Assembly (NCBI RefSeq): GCF_027886425.1
Contig: NZ_CP115671.1
Location: 992,001 to 1,056,000, forward strand
Direction of reading: 5' to 3'
Source: Brevundimonas vesicularis
GTDB lineage: Bacteria; Pseudomonadota; Alphaproteobacteria; Caulobacterales; Caulobacteraceae
Length of the DNA: 64,000 bases
In this document: one piece after another, positions 35,408 to 44,662 of the stretch
Layout: each line of letters opens with the position of its first letter
Position numbering within the stretch: position 1 is the stretch's first letter
Notes under the pieces: generated by a model
What the model saw: only the letters and a program-made list of their open reading frames with translations
Databases searched by the model: none
Told to the model about the DNA's origin: nothing
Translations under genes and position numbers: made by a program

Positions 35408-36751
35408 TCACTCCCTGATCATGCCTTGGTTCAGGATTGCTTCCAGCCGGGTAAAGGAATCGGAAAGACGCGTCGCATCGTCCTTGTCTTGTCCCAGAAA
35501 ATCTTCGAGCGCCGGATTCAGGGCGATGGCCCGGTCCACGATCGGGTCGGCGCCGGTGCGGTAGGCGCCGATCTTGATCAGCTCTTCCATATTGGCGTAG
35601 GCGCTCAGGCACTGGCGCGCGCGCTTGTTCAGCTCGCGCTCGGGCGGGGTCTGACAGCCGGGCAGGGTGCGGCTGACCGACTTCAACACGTCGATGGCGG
35701 GGAAGCGCCCACGCTCGGCGATCTTGCGATCCATGACGATGTGGCCGTCCAGAATACCGCGCACGGCGTCGGCGATCGGCTCGTCATGGTCGCCGCCGTC
35801 CACCAGCACGGTGAACAAGGCGGTGATGGGCGCCGCCGTCGTGCCGTCGGGGCGGATCGGGCCGGGACCGGCGCGCTCCAGCAGCTTGGGCAGTTCGGTG
35901 AAGACGGTGGGGGTGTAGCCCTTGGTGGTCGGGGGCTCGCCAGCGGCCAGCCCGATCTCGCGCTGGGCCATGGCAAAACGGGTGACGCTGTCCATCAGGC
36001 ACAGCACTTCCAGGTCTTGGTCGCGAAGATATTCGGCGATGGCCATGGTCATATAGGCTGACTGACGGCGCTTCAGGGCCGGTTCGTCCGACGTGGCGAC
36101 CACGACGACGGCGCGTTTCAGCCCCTCTTCGCCCAGGGTCTCTTCCACGAACTCGCGCACCTCGCGGCCCCGTTCGCCGATCAGGCCGACGACGACGGCG
36201 TCGCAGGTCGCCTCCTTGGCCAGCATGGACAGCAGCACCGACTTGCCCACGCCCGACCCGGCGAATATGCCCAGGCGCTGGCCCCGGCAAGTGGTGGTGA
36301 AGACGTCCATGGCCCGCACGCCCAGGTCCAGACGCTCGCCCACCCGGCCGCGCGAATGGGCGGGCGGGGGCGGGGCGCGCAGGGGATAGGGGGCGGGGCC
36401 TTGCGGCAGCGGCCCCTTGCCGTCGATGGGCTGGCCGAAGGCGTCGATGATGCGGCCCAGCCAGGCGGTCGTCGGGCGCACGCTGGCGGCCTGGTCGATG
36501 ATGCGGATGTCGGCGCCGGGGGCCACGCCCTCCACCGGACCGAAGGGCATCAGAAGGGCCTTGGAATCGCGGAAACCGACCACCTCGGCCGGCAGGGGAT
36601 CGTGGCCGCGCCGCCCGATCTCGGCCCGAGCGCCGACGGCGAGGCGCGACAGGCCGCCGCGCGATTCGATCAGCAGGCCCGACACGCCTGCGACCTTGCC
36701 GGTCACGACCAGCGGGTCGATCGCTTCGACGGCGGCGACGAGATTGCGCAA
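35408..36751 (-). CDS. fliI: Flagellar type III export ATPase FliI
   Basis: This 447-residue F1-beta-like ATPase has Walker A GSGVGKS (165-171), Walker B region VLCLMDSVTRFAMAQREIGLA and the GEPPTTKGYTPTVF segment typical of FliI/YscN. It energises export of flagellar rod, hook and filament subunits with FliH and FliJ. The start is TTG 36751 with GGGG about 10 nt upstream; no better start is seen. It forms an operon with fliJ. The region upstream carries GTTAACCAC (TTAA at 36796-36799), which resembles a CtrA half-site. Confidence 0.95.
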   Translation of the reverse strand: MRNLVAAVEAIDPLVVTGKVAGVSGLLIESRGGLSRLAVGARAEIGRRGHDPLPAEVVGFRDSKALLMPFGPVEGVAPGADIRIIDQAASVRPTTAWLGRIIDAFGQPIDGKGPLPQGPAPYPLRAPPPPAHSRGRVGERLDLGVRAMDVFTTTCRGQRLGIFAGSGVGKSVLLSMLAKEATCDAVVVGLIGERGREVREFVEETLGEEGLKRAVVVVATSDEPALKRRQSAYMTMAIAEYLRDQDLEVLCLMDSVTRFAMAQREIGLAAGEPPTTKGYTPTVFTELPKLLERAGPGPIRPDGTTAAPITALFTVLVDGGDHDEPIADAVRGILDGHIVMDRKIAERGRFPAIDVLKSVSRTLPGCQTPPERELNKRARQCLSAYANMEELIKIGAYRTGADPIVDRAIALNPALEDFLGQDKDDATRLSDSFTRLEAILNQGMIRE

Positions 36752-36954
36752 AAATCAGACCCCAGGAACAGGCCTCAACAGATGCGGCAACGTGGTTAAC
36801 GACCGATGAAGCGCTGCTGGAAGGCGGGGGATAAGACAGCGATTATTGCGTCTCGATTGCAACTCAAACGCGAAACAGTTTTTCAACTAATTAGCCTATT
36901 AATCTTGCAACCGAGGCGGGCGGGGGCCGGCCGATAGCGAAGAGGTTGGGGCCT
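36752..36954. promoter_or_regulatory. Divergent fliI / chemoreceptor promoter region
   Basis: A 203-bp AT-richer gap lies between fliI (left) and the chemoreceptor gene (right). TTAA occurs at 36796-36799 (reading GTTAACCAC toward fliI) and 36899-36902, both possible CtrA half-sites. No full TTAA-N7-TTAA was found. Confidence 0.4.
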
Positions 36955-38457
36955 ATGTTCGCGCGTAAACCGAAGTCATCGGACATGCAGGATCGGCTGA
37001 TCGATCTGGACGGCAAGATGGCCGCCATCGGCCGGTCGCAGGCCGTGATCGAGTTCAACCTGGACGGCACCATTATCGACGCCAACCAGAACCTCCTGAC
37101 CACGATGGGCTATAGTCTGGACGAGATCCGGGGCGCCCACCACAGGACCTTTATGGACCCGGCCGAGGCGGCCTCGCCCGACTACGCCGCCTTTTGGCGC
37201 GAGCTGAACGCGGGACAGTTCCTGGCGCGCAAGTTCCGGCGGCTGGCCAAGGGCGGGCGCGAGGTTTGGCTCCAGGCCTCCTACAATCCTGTGTTCGGCC
37301 CAGACGGGCGGCCGGCCAAGGTCATCAAACTGGCCATCGACATCACCGCCGACGAGCAGGAGGCTGCGCGCCGCGAGGCCGAACGGGTCGAGGCGGAAAG
37401 CGCCCAGACCCTGCTGGTCGACGCCCTGGCGGGGGTGCTGAACAAGCTGTCGGCCGGCGACCTGACTGCGCGGATCGACGCGCAGGTGAAGGGCGACCAT
37501 GTGCGGGTGCGCGACGATTATAATGCGGCGGTCGAAAGCCTGCGCCAGACGATGGGCCAGGCGCTGCGGGCCGTGTCGGGTCTGCGGGGCGGGGTGGGCG
37601 AAATCTCCAGCGCGTCCGACGACTTGTCGCGCCGCACCGAACAGCAGGCCGCCAGTCTGGAAGAAACGGCCGCGGCGCTGGACCAGATCACCGCCACGGT
37701 GAAGCGCAGCGCGGACGGCGCCAAACAGGCTTCGGCCGCCGCCCTGGGCGCGCGCGCCGAGGCGGACCGGTCGGGCGAGGTGGTGCGCCAGGCGATCGCG
37801 GCGATGGACGGCATCAAGCGCAGCTCGACCCAGATCAGCGACATCATCGGCGTGATCGACGAGATCGCCTTCCAGACCAATCTGTTGGCCCTGAACGCCG
37901 GGGTCGAGGCGGCGCGGGCGGGCGAGGCGGGGCGCGGCTTCGCCGTCGTCGCCTCCGAAGTGCGGGCCCTGGCGCAGCGTTCGGCGGAAGCCGCGAAGGA
38001 GATCAAGACCCTGATCACCACCTCGGGCCAGGAGGTGGCGCAAGGGGTCAAGCTGGTCGACGAGACCGGCGCGGCCCTGTCGGCGATCGCCGTCAAGGTG
38101 GCGGAGATGGACGCCCTGGTCAGCGAGATCGCCGCCTCGGCCCAGGAACAGGCGACGGGGCTGAGCCAGGTCAATACGGCCGTCAACCAGATGGACCAGG
38201 TGACCCAGCAGAACGCCGCCATGGTTGAACAGACGACCGCCGCCGCCATGAGCTTGAAGTCCGAAACCGAACAACTGGCCCTGCTGGTCGAACGGTTCGA
38301 GACGGGCGAGGCGCCGGCTCAGACCCGCGTCCACGACCTGTCGCAGGCCGCCGCCCCCGTCCCCCTGGCCCGCGAACGCGCCCGCATCCGGGCCTTCGCT
38401 AGCGGCGGCGCGGCCGCGGCTGCGGCGGCGTCGAGCGCGGGCTGGGAAGAGTTCTGA
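36955..38457 (+). CDS. Cytoplasmic PAS-containing methyl-accepting chemotaxis protein
   Basis: This 500-residue chemoreceptor has no TM segment. A PAS domain (about 25-135; IEFNLDGTIIDANQNLLTTMGYSL and HRTFMDPAE) is followed by a HAMP-like segment (about 155-215) and a long signalling coiled coil with hairpin tip EIAFQTNLLALNAGVEAARAGE. The PAS fold suggests redox or small-ligand sensing. The last five residues are GWEEF, which fits the W-x-x-F tether that binds CheR/CheB in other receptors. ATG 36955 is chosen (GAGG 9 nt upstream) over TTG 36946. It is divergent from fliI. Confidence 0.93.
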   Translation: MFARKPKSSDMQDRLIDLDGKMAAIGRSQAVIEFNLDGTIIDANQNLLTTMGYSLDEIRGAHHRTFMDPAEAASPDYAAFWRELNAGQFLARKFRRLAKGGREVWLQASYNPVFGPDGRPAKVIKLAIDITADEQEAARREAERVEAESAQTLLVDALAGVLNKLSAGDLTARIDAQVKGDHVRVRDDYNAAVESLRQTMGQALRAVSGLRGGVGEISSASDDLSRRTEQQAASLEETAAALDQITATVKRSADGAKQASAAALGARAEADRSGEVVRQAIAAMDGIKRSSTQISDIIGVIDEIAFQTNLLALNAGVEAARAGEAGRGFAVVASEVRALAQRSAEAAKEIKTLITTSGQEVAQGVKLVDETGAALSAIAVKVAEMDALVSEIAASAQEQATGLSQVNTAVNQMDQVTQQNAAMVEQTTAAAMSLKSETEQLALLVERFETGEAPAQTRVHDLSQAAAPVPLARERARIRAFASGGAAAAAAASSAGWEEF

Positions 38458-38468
38458 CCACCCCGCCT

Positions 38469-38597
38469 CCGCTCATCCCCGCGAAAGCGGGGACCCAGTC
38501 CTTTCGCATGGCAGGGTGCGTAGGATTGGCGGTGTGACTGAACTCAGCCGGTGGAACGCCCAAAGCGCTGGGTCCCCGCTTTCGCGGGGATGAGCGG
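38469..38597. repeat. 30-bp inverted repeat (REP/BIME-like element)
   Basis: Arms 38469-38498 and 38568-38597 are complementary over essentially 30 bp around a 69-nt centre. Each arm itself folds as CCCCGC-GAAA-GCGGGG. The element fills the gap between the convergent chemoreceptor and exporter genes. No open reading frame is inside. Confidence 0.8.
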
Positions 38598-38609
38598 GGA
38601 AATTAGAGC

Positions 38610-39512
38610 CTAAACCGGTTCCGCCCCGATCTTCGCCTCCCGCGTCGTCGCGATGGCGCCGACCGAGGCGGCGACGATGGCGGCGATGGCGAGCCATTGC
38701 TGGCCTGTCAGATGCTCGTGCAGGATCACAAGCCCCGCCAGGGCGCCGACCGCCGGCTCGGCGCTGAGCACCACGCCGAAGGTGCGTTTGGGGATGCTGC
38801 GCAGGGCGACCATTTCCAGCGAGTAAGGCAGGGCGCTGGAGAAGATCGCCACCGCCACGCCCGCCAAAATGATGGCGGGGTTCAGCAGGGCCGCGCCCGG
38901 ATGGGCCACGCCGAACGGCACGACGACCAGGGCCGCCACGCTCATGCCCAGCGCCACCGACTGACCGGCGTGCAGGTGCGACAGCCGCTTGCCGAAGACG
39001 ATGTACAGCGCCCAGCACAGGCCGGCGAAGGCGGCCAGCGCCATGCCGACGGGATCCAGCGCGCCGGCCCCGGCCTTGATCGGCAACAGCAGGCCCAACC
39101 CCAAGACCGCCAGACCAATGCAGGCGAAATGAATGGGCTTCCTCGAATGGATCAGGGCCAGGGTCAGCGGCCCCATGAACTCGATGGCGATGGCCAGGCC
39201 CAGCGGAATGGTGCGCAGGGCCATGTAGAAGCTGAGGTTCATCGCCCCCAGCACGACGCCGTACAGCGCAATGGCGCCCAGATCCGCGCGGGTCAGGCGG
39301 AACCGCCAGGGCCGGAAGACGGCGACCAGCAGAACGGCTGAAATCCCGACGCGATAGGCCGAGGTCCCCTCCGCCCCGATCACCGGAAACAGCGTCTTGG
39401 CGAAGGAGGTGCCACACGCCAGCGTCACCATGCCCGCAAACAGCGCCAGATAGGGGATCAGGCGCGCCGCCAGCGGCGAGTTCAGATGGGTTTTCAGGGC
39501 CAGCGACGTCAT
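38610..39512 (-). CDS. DMT-superfamily exporter (EamA/RhtA-like)
   Basis: This 300-residue inner-membrane protein has ten TM segments in two EamA repeats. The N-terminal half contains GTSFAKTLFPVIGAEGTSAYRVG and FYMALRTIPLGLAIAIEFMGPL, and the second half FSSALPYSLEMVALRSIPKRTFGVVLSAEPAVGAL. These segments match the RhtA-type threonine/homoserine exporter subgroup. It is divergent from an Lrp-type regulator with a candidate operator in between, which supports amino-acid export. The actual substrate is unproven. Confidence 0.88.
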   Translation of the reverse strand: MTSLALKTHLNSPLAARLIPYLALFAGMVTLACGTSFAKTLFPVIGAEGTSAYRVGISAVLLVAVFRPWRFRLTRADLGAIALYGVVLGAMNLSFYMALRTIPLGLAIAIEFMGPLTLALIHSRKPIHFACIGLAVLGLGLLLPIKAGAGALDPVGMALAAFAGLCWALYIVFGKRLSHLHAGQSVALGMSVAALVVVPFGVAHPGAALLNPAIILAGVAVAIFSSALPYSLEMVALRSIPKRTFGVVLSAEPAVGALAGLVILHEHLTGQQWLAIAAIVAASVGAIATTREAKIGAEPV

Positions 39513-39553
39513 GGCGTAAAGCTAGCGTAACGCCGCTTGCGCTTCCCGGCGAG

Positions 39554-39576
39554 TTTCCGCTTGAATGCGACGGAAA
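39554..39576. promoter_or_regulatory. Candidate Lrp-type operator
   Basis: TTTCCG (39554-39559) and CGGAAA (39571-39576) form an inverted repeat centred at 39565 in the 84-bp divergent region between the exporter and Lrp-type genes. Spacing and position fit an Lrp/AsnC dimer site. Confidence 0.45.
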
Positions 39577-39596
39577 TCGTCAATGGAGACCCTGTA

Positions 39597-40079
39597 ATGA
39601 CGAATTTCGTCGCGCTCGACGATTTCGACCATAAGCTGCTGATGCGGGTCCGGCGCAACAATCTGGAGCCGGCGCGGGTGACGGCCGAGGCGGTGGGCCT
39701 ATCGGAATCCGCCGTCCTGCGCCGCTTGCGTCGCCTGCGGGCCGAGGGCGTCATTGCCGCCGACGTCGCCGTCATTGATCCCGCCCGGGTCGAGCCGCGC
39801 ATCGTCCTGCATGTCCAGGTCGAGATGAACACCCAGGATCGTAAGGTCATGGACGCCTTCCAGCGCGCCATGAAGGCCAGCCCGGAGGTGCAAGGCGCTT
39901 GGGACGTGACGGGCGAAACCGACTATTTGCTGACCGTCGCCGTCCGCTCCATGCAGGACTATGAAGCCTTCGGCATCCGCGAACTGGTCCCCGAAAAGGG
40001 CGTGCGCGGCTTCAAGAGCATGATCGTCATCCGCGAGGTCGTCGGCTTCGATCCGGGGCGCGCGGTGCTGGAGCGCTAG
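39597..40079 (+). CDS. Lrp/AsnC-family transcriptional regulator
   Basis: This 160-residue protein has an N-terminal HTH (about 8-55; LDDFDHKLLMRVRRNN and GLSESAVLRRLRRLRAEGVI) and a C-terminal RAM/AsnC ligand-binding domain (about 68-150) with VQGAWDVTGETDYLLTVAV. Such regulators bind amino acids and control transport or metabolism. The start at 39597 follows GGAG; the longer frame from 39537 includes the operator-like repeat. It probably controls the divergent RhtA-like exporter. Its TAG stop shares the palindrome CTAG with the stop of the convergent kinase gene. Confidence 0.92.
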   Translation: MTNFVALDDFDHKLLMRVRRNNLEPARVTAEAVGLSESAVLRRLRRLRAEGVIAADVAVIDPARVEPRIVLHVQVEMNTQDRKVMDAFQRAMKASPEVQGAWDVTGETDYLLTVAVRSMQDYEAFGIRELVPEKGVRGFKSMIVIREVVGFDPGRAVLER

Positions 40080-41410
40080 GTCGCCGGGGCCTCGACCACC
40101 AGGATCGCGCCGACGCCTTGGGTTCGGTTCTCGATCGTGCCGCCGATCTGGCGGACCAGGCTGTCGATCACGCGCATGCCCAGGCTGCGGTCGCTGCGGG
40201 CGGCGATCAGGTCGAAGCCCTTGCCCTGATCCGCGACCGTGACGGTCAGGCGTCCGTCGGCGATGCGGCCTGTGACCGCAACGCCGCCGCCCTCGGGGCC
40301 ATAGGCGTATTTGATGGCGTTGGTGACCAGCTCGTTCACGATCAGACCGAGCGGGATGGCGATGTCGGCGCCCAGCGGCGCATCGGACGCCTCGCAGGTG
40401 ACGACATGGCGGTCGCTGCCGGCGTCGATGGCCTCGCACAGCTGGCACAGGAAGTCGGACAGGATCACGGTCTGGACGTCGGCGCCGCGCCACAGCTGAT
40501 CATGGACTTCGCTGATGGCCTGGATGCGCGATCCGGCCGTGGCCAGAGCGGCGCGCACCTCGTCGGAGGCCGCGCCGCGCGCCTGCATCGACAGCAGGCT
40601 GGAGACTAGAGATAGGCTGTTCTTGACCCGGTGGCTGACCTCTCGCGTCAGAAGGGCCTGATGTTCGATGGCGGCCAGAAGCCGCTGCTCGGTCTGCTGG
40701 CGGGCGATGGCGGCGCCGACGACGGCGGCGAAGGCGTCCAGGAACAGGGCGTCGCGGGCGTCGAACTGGCCCTCGTCTGGGCTGTCGACCTCCAGCACGC
40801 CCCAGGGTTCGCCATCCAGCTCAGGCCGGATCAGGACGTTGATGGCGCGCCGCACGCCGTGGTCGGCCAGAAGCTTGGGCGTATGGAAGCGCTGTTCGTT
40901 CTCCAGATGGTTGGAGATCAGCGGCTTGCCGGTCTGGAAGGCGTAGCCGGCCGGCGAATCCAGCTCGACGCCCAGCGAGGCCTGGCCCTCGACCGGCCCG
41001 GTCCAGCCGACGCCCGCGATCAGCACCAGCCGGTCGCGCGCCTCGTTATGGATCAGCACCTTGGACAAGGGCGTCTCCAGCCCGTCGGCGCAGACCGCGC
41101 AGGCGGCGTCGAGCAGGGCCTGACGATCGCGCTCGCGCAGGGCCACCTCGCCGAAGCGCGCCAGCAGCGACTGCTGCTTTAGGCGATAGCGCAGCTCATC
41201 GGCGGTGGAGCGCGTCTCGGCCGCCGGCGCATCCTCGATCCTGGGCGCGACCGGGGCGTCCATCCGGATCTGGGTTTCGGCGGCCGTATCCGCGTGCACC
41301 TCCGCGACCAGTTCGGCGATTTCCGGGGTCAGGCCGGTGTCGGAGAGCGGACGGGTATGAGGCAAGGACGGAAATCTCGGTTCGCGCGACGGCGACATAT
41401 AGGCTGACAT
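40076..41410 (-). CDS. GAF-domain HisKA_2-family histidine kinase
   Basis: This is a 444-residue soluble kinase. After an N-terminal disordered part (1-70), a GAF domain (about 85-240; GYAFQTGKPLISNHLENEQRFHTP and GVLEVDSPDEGQFDARD) is followed by a HisKA_2-type helix with LLTREVSHRVKNSLSLVSSLL (His near residue 260) and HATPase_c with GLIVNELVTNAIKYAYG. The S-H-R-V-K-N motif marks the HisKA_2/HWE group, often linked to the PhyR general stress pathway. The receptor signal is unknown. ATG 41410 or 41398 could be used. Confidence 0.9.
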   Translation of the reverse strand: MSAYMSPSREPRFPSLPHTRPLSDTGLTPEIAELVAEVHADTAAETQIRMDAPVAPRIEDAPAAETRSTADELRYRLKQQSLLARFGEVALRERDRQALLDAACAVCADGLETPLSKVLIHNEARDRLVLIAGVGWTGPVEGQASLGVELDSPAGYAFQTGKPLISNHLENEQRFHTPKLLADHGVRRAINVLIRPELDGEPWGVLEVDSPDEGQFDARDALFLDAFAAVVGAAIARQQTEQRLLAAIEHQALLTREVSHRVKNSLSLVSSLLSMQARGAASDEVRAALATAGSRIQAISEVHDQLWRGADVQTVILSDFLCQLCEAIDAGSDRHVVTCEASDAPLGADIAIPLGLIVNELVTNAIKYAYGPEGGGVAVTGRIADGRLTVTVADQGKGFDLIAARSDRSLGMRVIDSLVRQIGGTIENRTQGVGAILVVEAPAT

Positions 41411-41429
41411 AGCCGCTCTGAAAGGTTTG

Positions 41430-41463
41430 CGCAGAAATCAGCGCGCGTCACCCCTTGCGTGGG
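41430..41463. repeat. 34-bp direct repeat, copy 1
   Basis: This copy is identical at 33 of 34 positions to 43429-43462. It lies between the GAF kinase start and the 3' end of the hydrolase gene. It runs into a short inverted repeat (cttgcg...cgcaag, 41454-41471). Confidence 0.75.
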
Positions 41464-41518
41464 GGCGCAAGAGCCATGGTCATCCGTATCGGTTTCGCCC
41501 GGGCCGGTCCCCGCGGCG

Positions 41519-42508
41519 CTACAGCGTTCGCTGGAAGAAGCTGACGATCTCGCGATTGAGGTCCTTGTGAAAATCGGCGCGGTCGAAACCTGGCGTCGGG
41601 GTGCAGAGCTGCGGCGCCTCGGTCGCCAGGGCCGGCGAGCAGGGCGGCAGGAAGTCGTAATGACCTGCGCCTTCGACGCGGTGGTACTCCGGCGCGGCGC
41701 CCAGCCGGTCGCGGATCGGCTCGACGTTGTAGGGCGCGGGCAGAATGGCGTCGGCGCCCGCCTGCCACAGCTGAACCGGAATGCGCACGGCGGCGAGGCT
41801 GTCGGACGTAAACGAGAAACCCAGGGCCGGGGCGGCGATGACGGCGGCCTTGATCCGGTCATCCTTCGCACGCGGACGCCAGGTCGACAGGTCGATCTCC
41901 ATCGCGTCCAGCAGGCGGCAGGCGAAGAAGCCGGTATGGGCCTGGCAATGGTCGCCGATGGCCGCCGCGTCCGAGACCCCGCCGATGGCCGAGGTGACCG
42001 TGAAGCCGCCCGCCGAGAAGCCAAAGGCGCCGATGCGGTTCGGATCGACGGCCACGCCGCCCGGCCGCGCGGACCAGTCGCCGGTCATATAGTCGATCAG
42101 GCGGCTGAGCTGGGGCGCGCGATTGGTCAGTTGGGTGGAGCGGCTCATGTCGCGATAGTTGTCGCCGGGATGGGTCAGGGCGGCGACCACGAAGCCGGCG
42201 TCGGCCAGGGCTTTGGCGGTGTCGGCATGGCTGCGGAAACCGCCGCCGTTGCCGTGCGAAATGACGATCAGGGGCGCGGGCCGGCCGTCGACGCGGCGCG
42301 CCGGCAGCCAGACGCCGGCCTCGACCGCCCCGTCCGGTCCGCCGGGGAAGGTGAAGACCTGGTCGGGCGCCAGCGGATCGGTCTGGGCGCGCGCCGGACC
42401 TTGGGCTTGTGGCGCGGTCGCCTGCACGGACGAGGCGGCGCCGGCCAGAAGGATCAGCGCGAAGCTGACGCCGGCGATCAGGTTTTGGGGCGGCGAGCGA
42501 TGGGTCAT
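41519..42508 (-). CDS. Secreted alpha/beta hydrolase (dienelactone hydrolase-like)
   Basis: This 329-residue protein has a signal peptide (NLIAGVSFALILLAGAASSVQA). The alpha/beta-hydrolase core shows LIVISHGNGGGFRSHADTA (oxyanion region), the nucleophile elbow GFSAGG (Ser near residue 158) and GAGHYDF (catalytic His). C-terminal Cys pairs suggest disulfides, in keeping with a periplasmic location. It resembles the platelet-activating-factor acetylhydrolase/DLH family of exported esterases. The start at 42508 follows GGAAA; the longer frame to 42763 overlaps the divergent LytTR gene. Confidence 0.88.
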   Translation of the reverse strand: MTHRSPPQNLIAGVSFALILLAGAASSVQATAPQAQGPARAQTDPLAPDQVFTFPGGPDGAVEAGVWLPARRVDGRPAPLIVISHGNGGGFRSHADTAKALADAGFVVAALTHPGDNYRDMSRSTQLTNRAPQLSRLIDYMTGDWSARPGGVAVDPNRIGAFGFSAGGFTVTSAIGGVSDAAAIGDHCQAHTGFFACRLLDAMEIDLSTWRPRAKDDRIKAAVIAAPALGFSFTSDSLAAVRIPVQLWQAGADAILPAPYNVEPIRDRLGAAPEYHRVEGAGHYDFLPPCSPALATEAPQLCTPTPGFDRADFHKDLNREIVSFFQRTL

Positions 42509-42644
42509 GTCGGTTTCCGTTGGTCGAGACGATCCGCTGTTCGGGGCAAGACCGAGTGAGCGCCAGCCGGATTTCGCCAATGGGCGAACGGGTGCGTGGA
42601 CGGGCGACGGGTTCGACGATAGTGGGCTGACGAGGGGAGGGCCG

Positions 42645-43406
42645 ATGACGCAGAACGCCGCCGACAGACTGAATACGCCGCGCGCCTGGGCCGTCGATCT
42701 GGCGGCCTGCGCCGTGACCGGGGTGGTGCTGGGCACGGTGGGTCCCTTCGGCAGCTTCTTCAACGACGGGCTGGCGGTGCGGGTCGGCTATTGGACGGCG
42801 GTTCTGGTGATCAGCGGCGCGGTGCTCGGTGCTGCGATCCGCTGGGTCTGGCCCAGGATGCGTCGCAGACGCGTGTCCATGCGGTTCTGGCTGCCCATGC
42901 TGATCGTCGTCGCCAGCGGGCCGACCGCCGTGATCAGCCGGATCATCGCCGTGGTCCTGTGGCCCGGCATTCGCCAACGTGTCGGCTGGGTCGAATGGTA
43001 TGGGCAGGCCCTGCTGATCGGGGCCGTCTATGTCGCGCTCTACGCTGTGTTGCGGATGCGGACGTCCGCTACGGCGACGCGAGCGGGTGAAGGCGATCCG
43101 GGCTTCGCGCGCACCCTGCCCGCCGGGTTGGGGCGCGACCTGATCTGCCTGCAGATGGAGGACCATTATGTGCGCGTACACACGACGCGGGGGTCGCAGC
43201 TTGTTCTGATGTCGCTGTCGCAGGCCGTCTCGGCGTTGAAGGGCGTCGAGGGGCTTCAGACCCATCGCTCGTGGTGGGTGGCGCGCGCGGCCATCGTCGG
43301 GGTCGTCGAGGACGGCCGTAACCTGCGCCTGGCCCTTACCGGTGGTCTGACGGCGCCGGTGTCGCGTGCGCGGGTGGCCAATCTGCGGGCCGCCGGCTGG
43401 CTTTAG
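42645..43406 (+). CDS. Membrane-anchored LytTR-domain regulator
   Basis: This 253-residue protein has four TM helices (residues 18-140) followed by a C-terminal LytTR DNA-binding domain (about 160-250). The domain contains ICLQMEDHYVRVHTTRGSQLVLMSLSQAV, LQTHRSWWVARAAI and LTAPVSRARV. The family binds direct repeats through a beta-sheet fold, and here it must act from the membrane. The start at 42645 follows GGGGAGG; a longer frame from 42159 overlaps the divergent hydrolase gene. Divergence from the hydrolase across 136 bp suggests it controls that gene. Confidence 0.9.
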   Translation: MTQNAADRLNTPRAWAVDLAACAVTGVVLGTVGPFGSFFNDGLAVRVGYWTAVLVISGAVLGAAIRWVWPRMRRRRVSMRFWLPMLIVVASGPTAVISRIIAVVLWPGIRQRVGWVEWYGQALLIGAVYVALYAVLRMRTSATATRAGEGDPGFARTLPAGLGRDLICLQMEDHYVRVHTTRGSQLVLMSLSQAVSALKGVEGLQTHRSWWVARAAIVGVVEDGRNLRLALTGGLTAPVSRARVANLRAAGWL

Positions 43407-43428
43407 GTCAAGGGTTCTGACGGTCGTT

Positions 43429-43462
43429 CGCAGAAATCATCGCGCGTCACCCCTTGCGTGGG
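43429..43462. repeat. 34-bp direct repeat, copy 2 (upstream of cysK)
   Basis: This is the second copy of the 41430-41463 sequence (33/34 identical). It ends 49 bp before the cysK start codon and continues into a stem-forming sequence (CTTGC...GCAAG), so it lies in the cysK promoter/leader. Confidence 0.75.
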
Positions 43463-43511
43463 CCGGCAAGGCCTTATCTGTTGTGCGCCAGCATTCGAGG
43501 AGACCTTTTCC

Positions 43512-44492
<981 letters not shown>

Positions 44493-44494
44493 AG

Positions 44495-44558
44495 GGAGCG
44501 TGATTCACGCTTTTTGACGCCGCCGCGGCGCGGCTTCGTCAAAAAACGATCACGCTCC
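44495..44558. repeat. Nested hairpin after cysK
   Basis: GGAGCGTGAT (44495-44504) pairs with ATCACGCTCC (44549-44558), and inside it TTTTTGACG (44511-44519) pairs with CGTCAAAAA (44537-44545), leaving a GC-rich centre. It begins 2 nt after the cysK stop and probably terminates transcription. Confidence 0.7.
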
Positions 44559-44618
44559 AAGCGGAGCCTTTAGGCCGTTCGCGTGTTCGATAACGGACGC
44601 GCGTGCGGCTCCGCTTGG
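44557..44618. repeat. 12-bp inverted repeat adjoining the cysK hairpin
   Basis: CCAAGCGGAGCC (44557-44568) is exactly complementary to GGCTCCGCTTGG (44607-44618), with a 38-nt centre. It overlaps the last two bases of the preceding hairpin, so the two form a tandem structure between cysK and the lipoprotein gene. Confidence 0.65.
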
Positions 44619-44662
44619 GATGAGGGGCGACGCGCGGCGGATCAACAACGCCGGAGCGTTTC

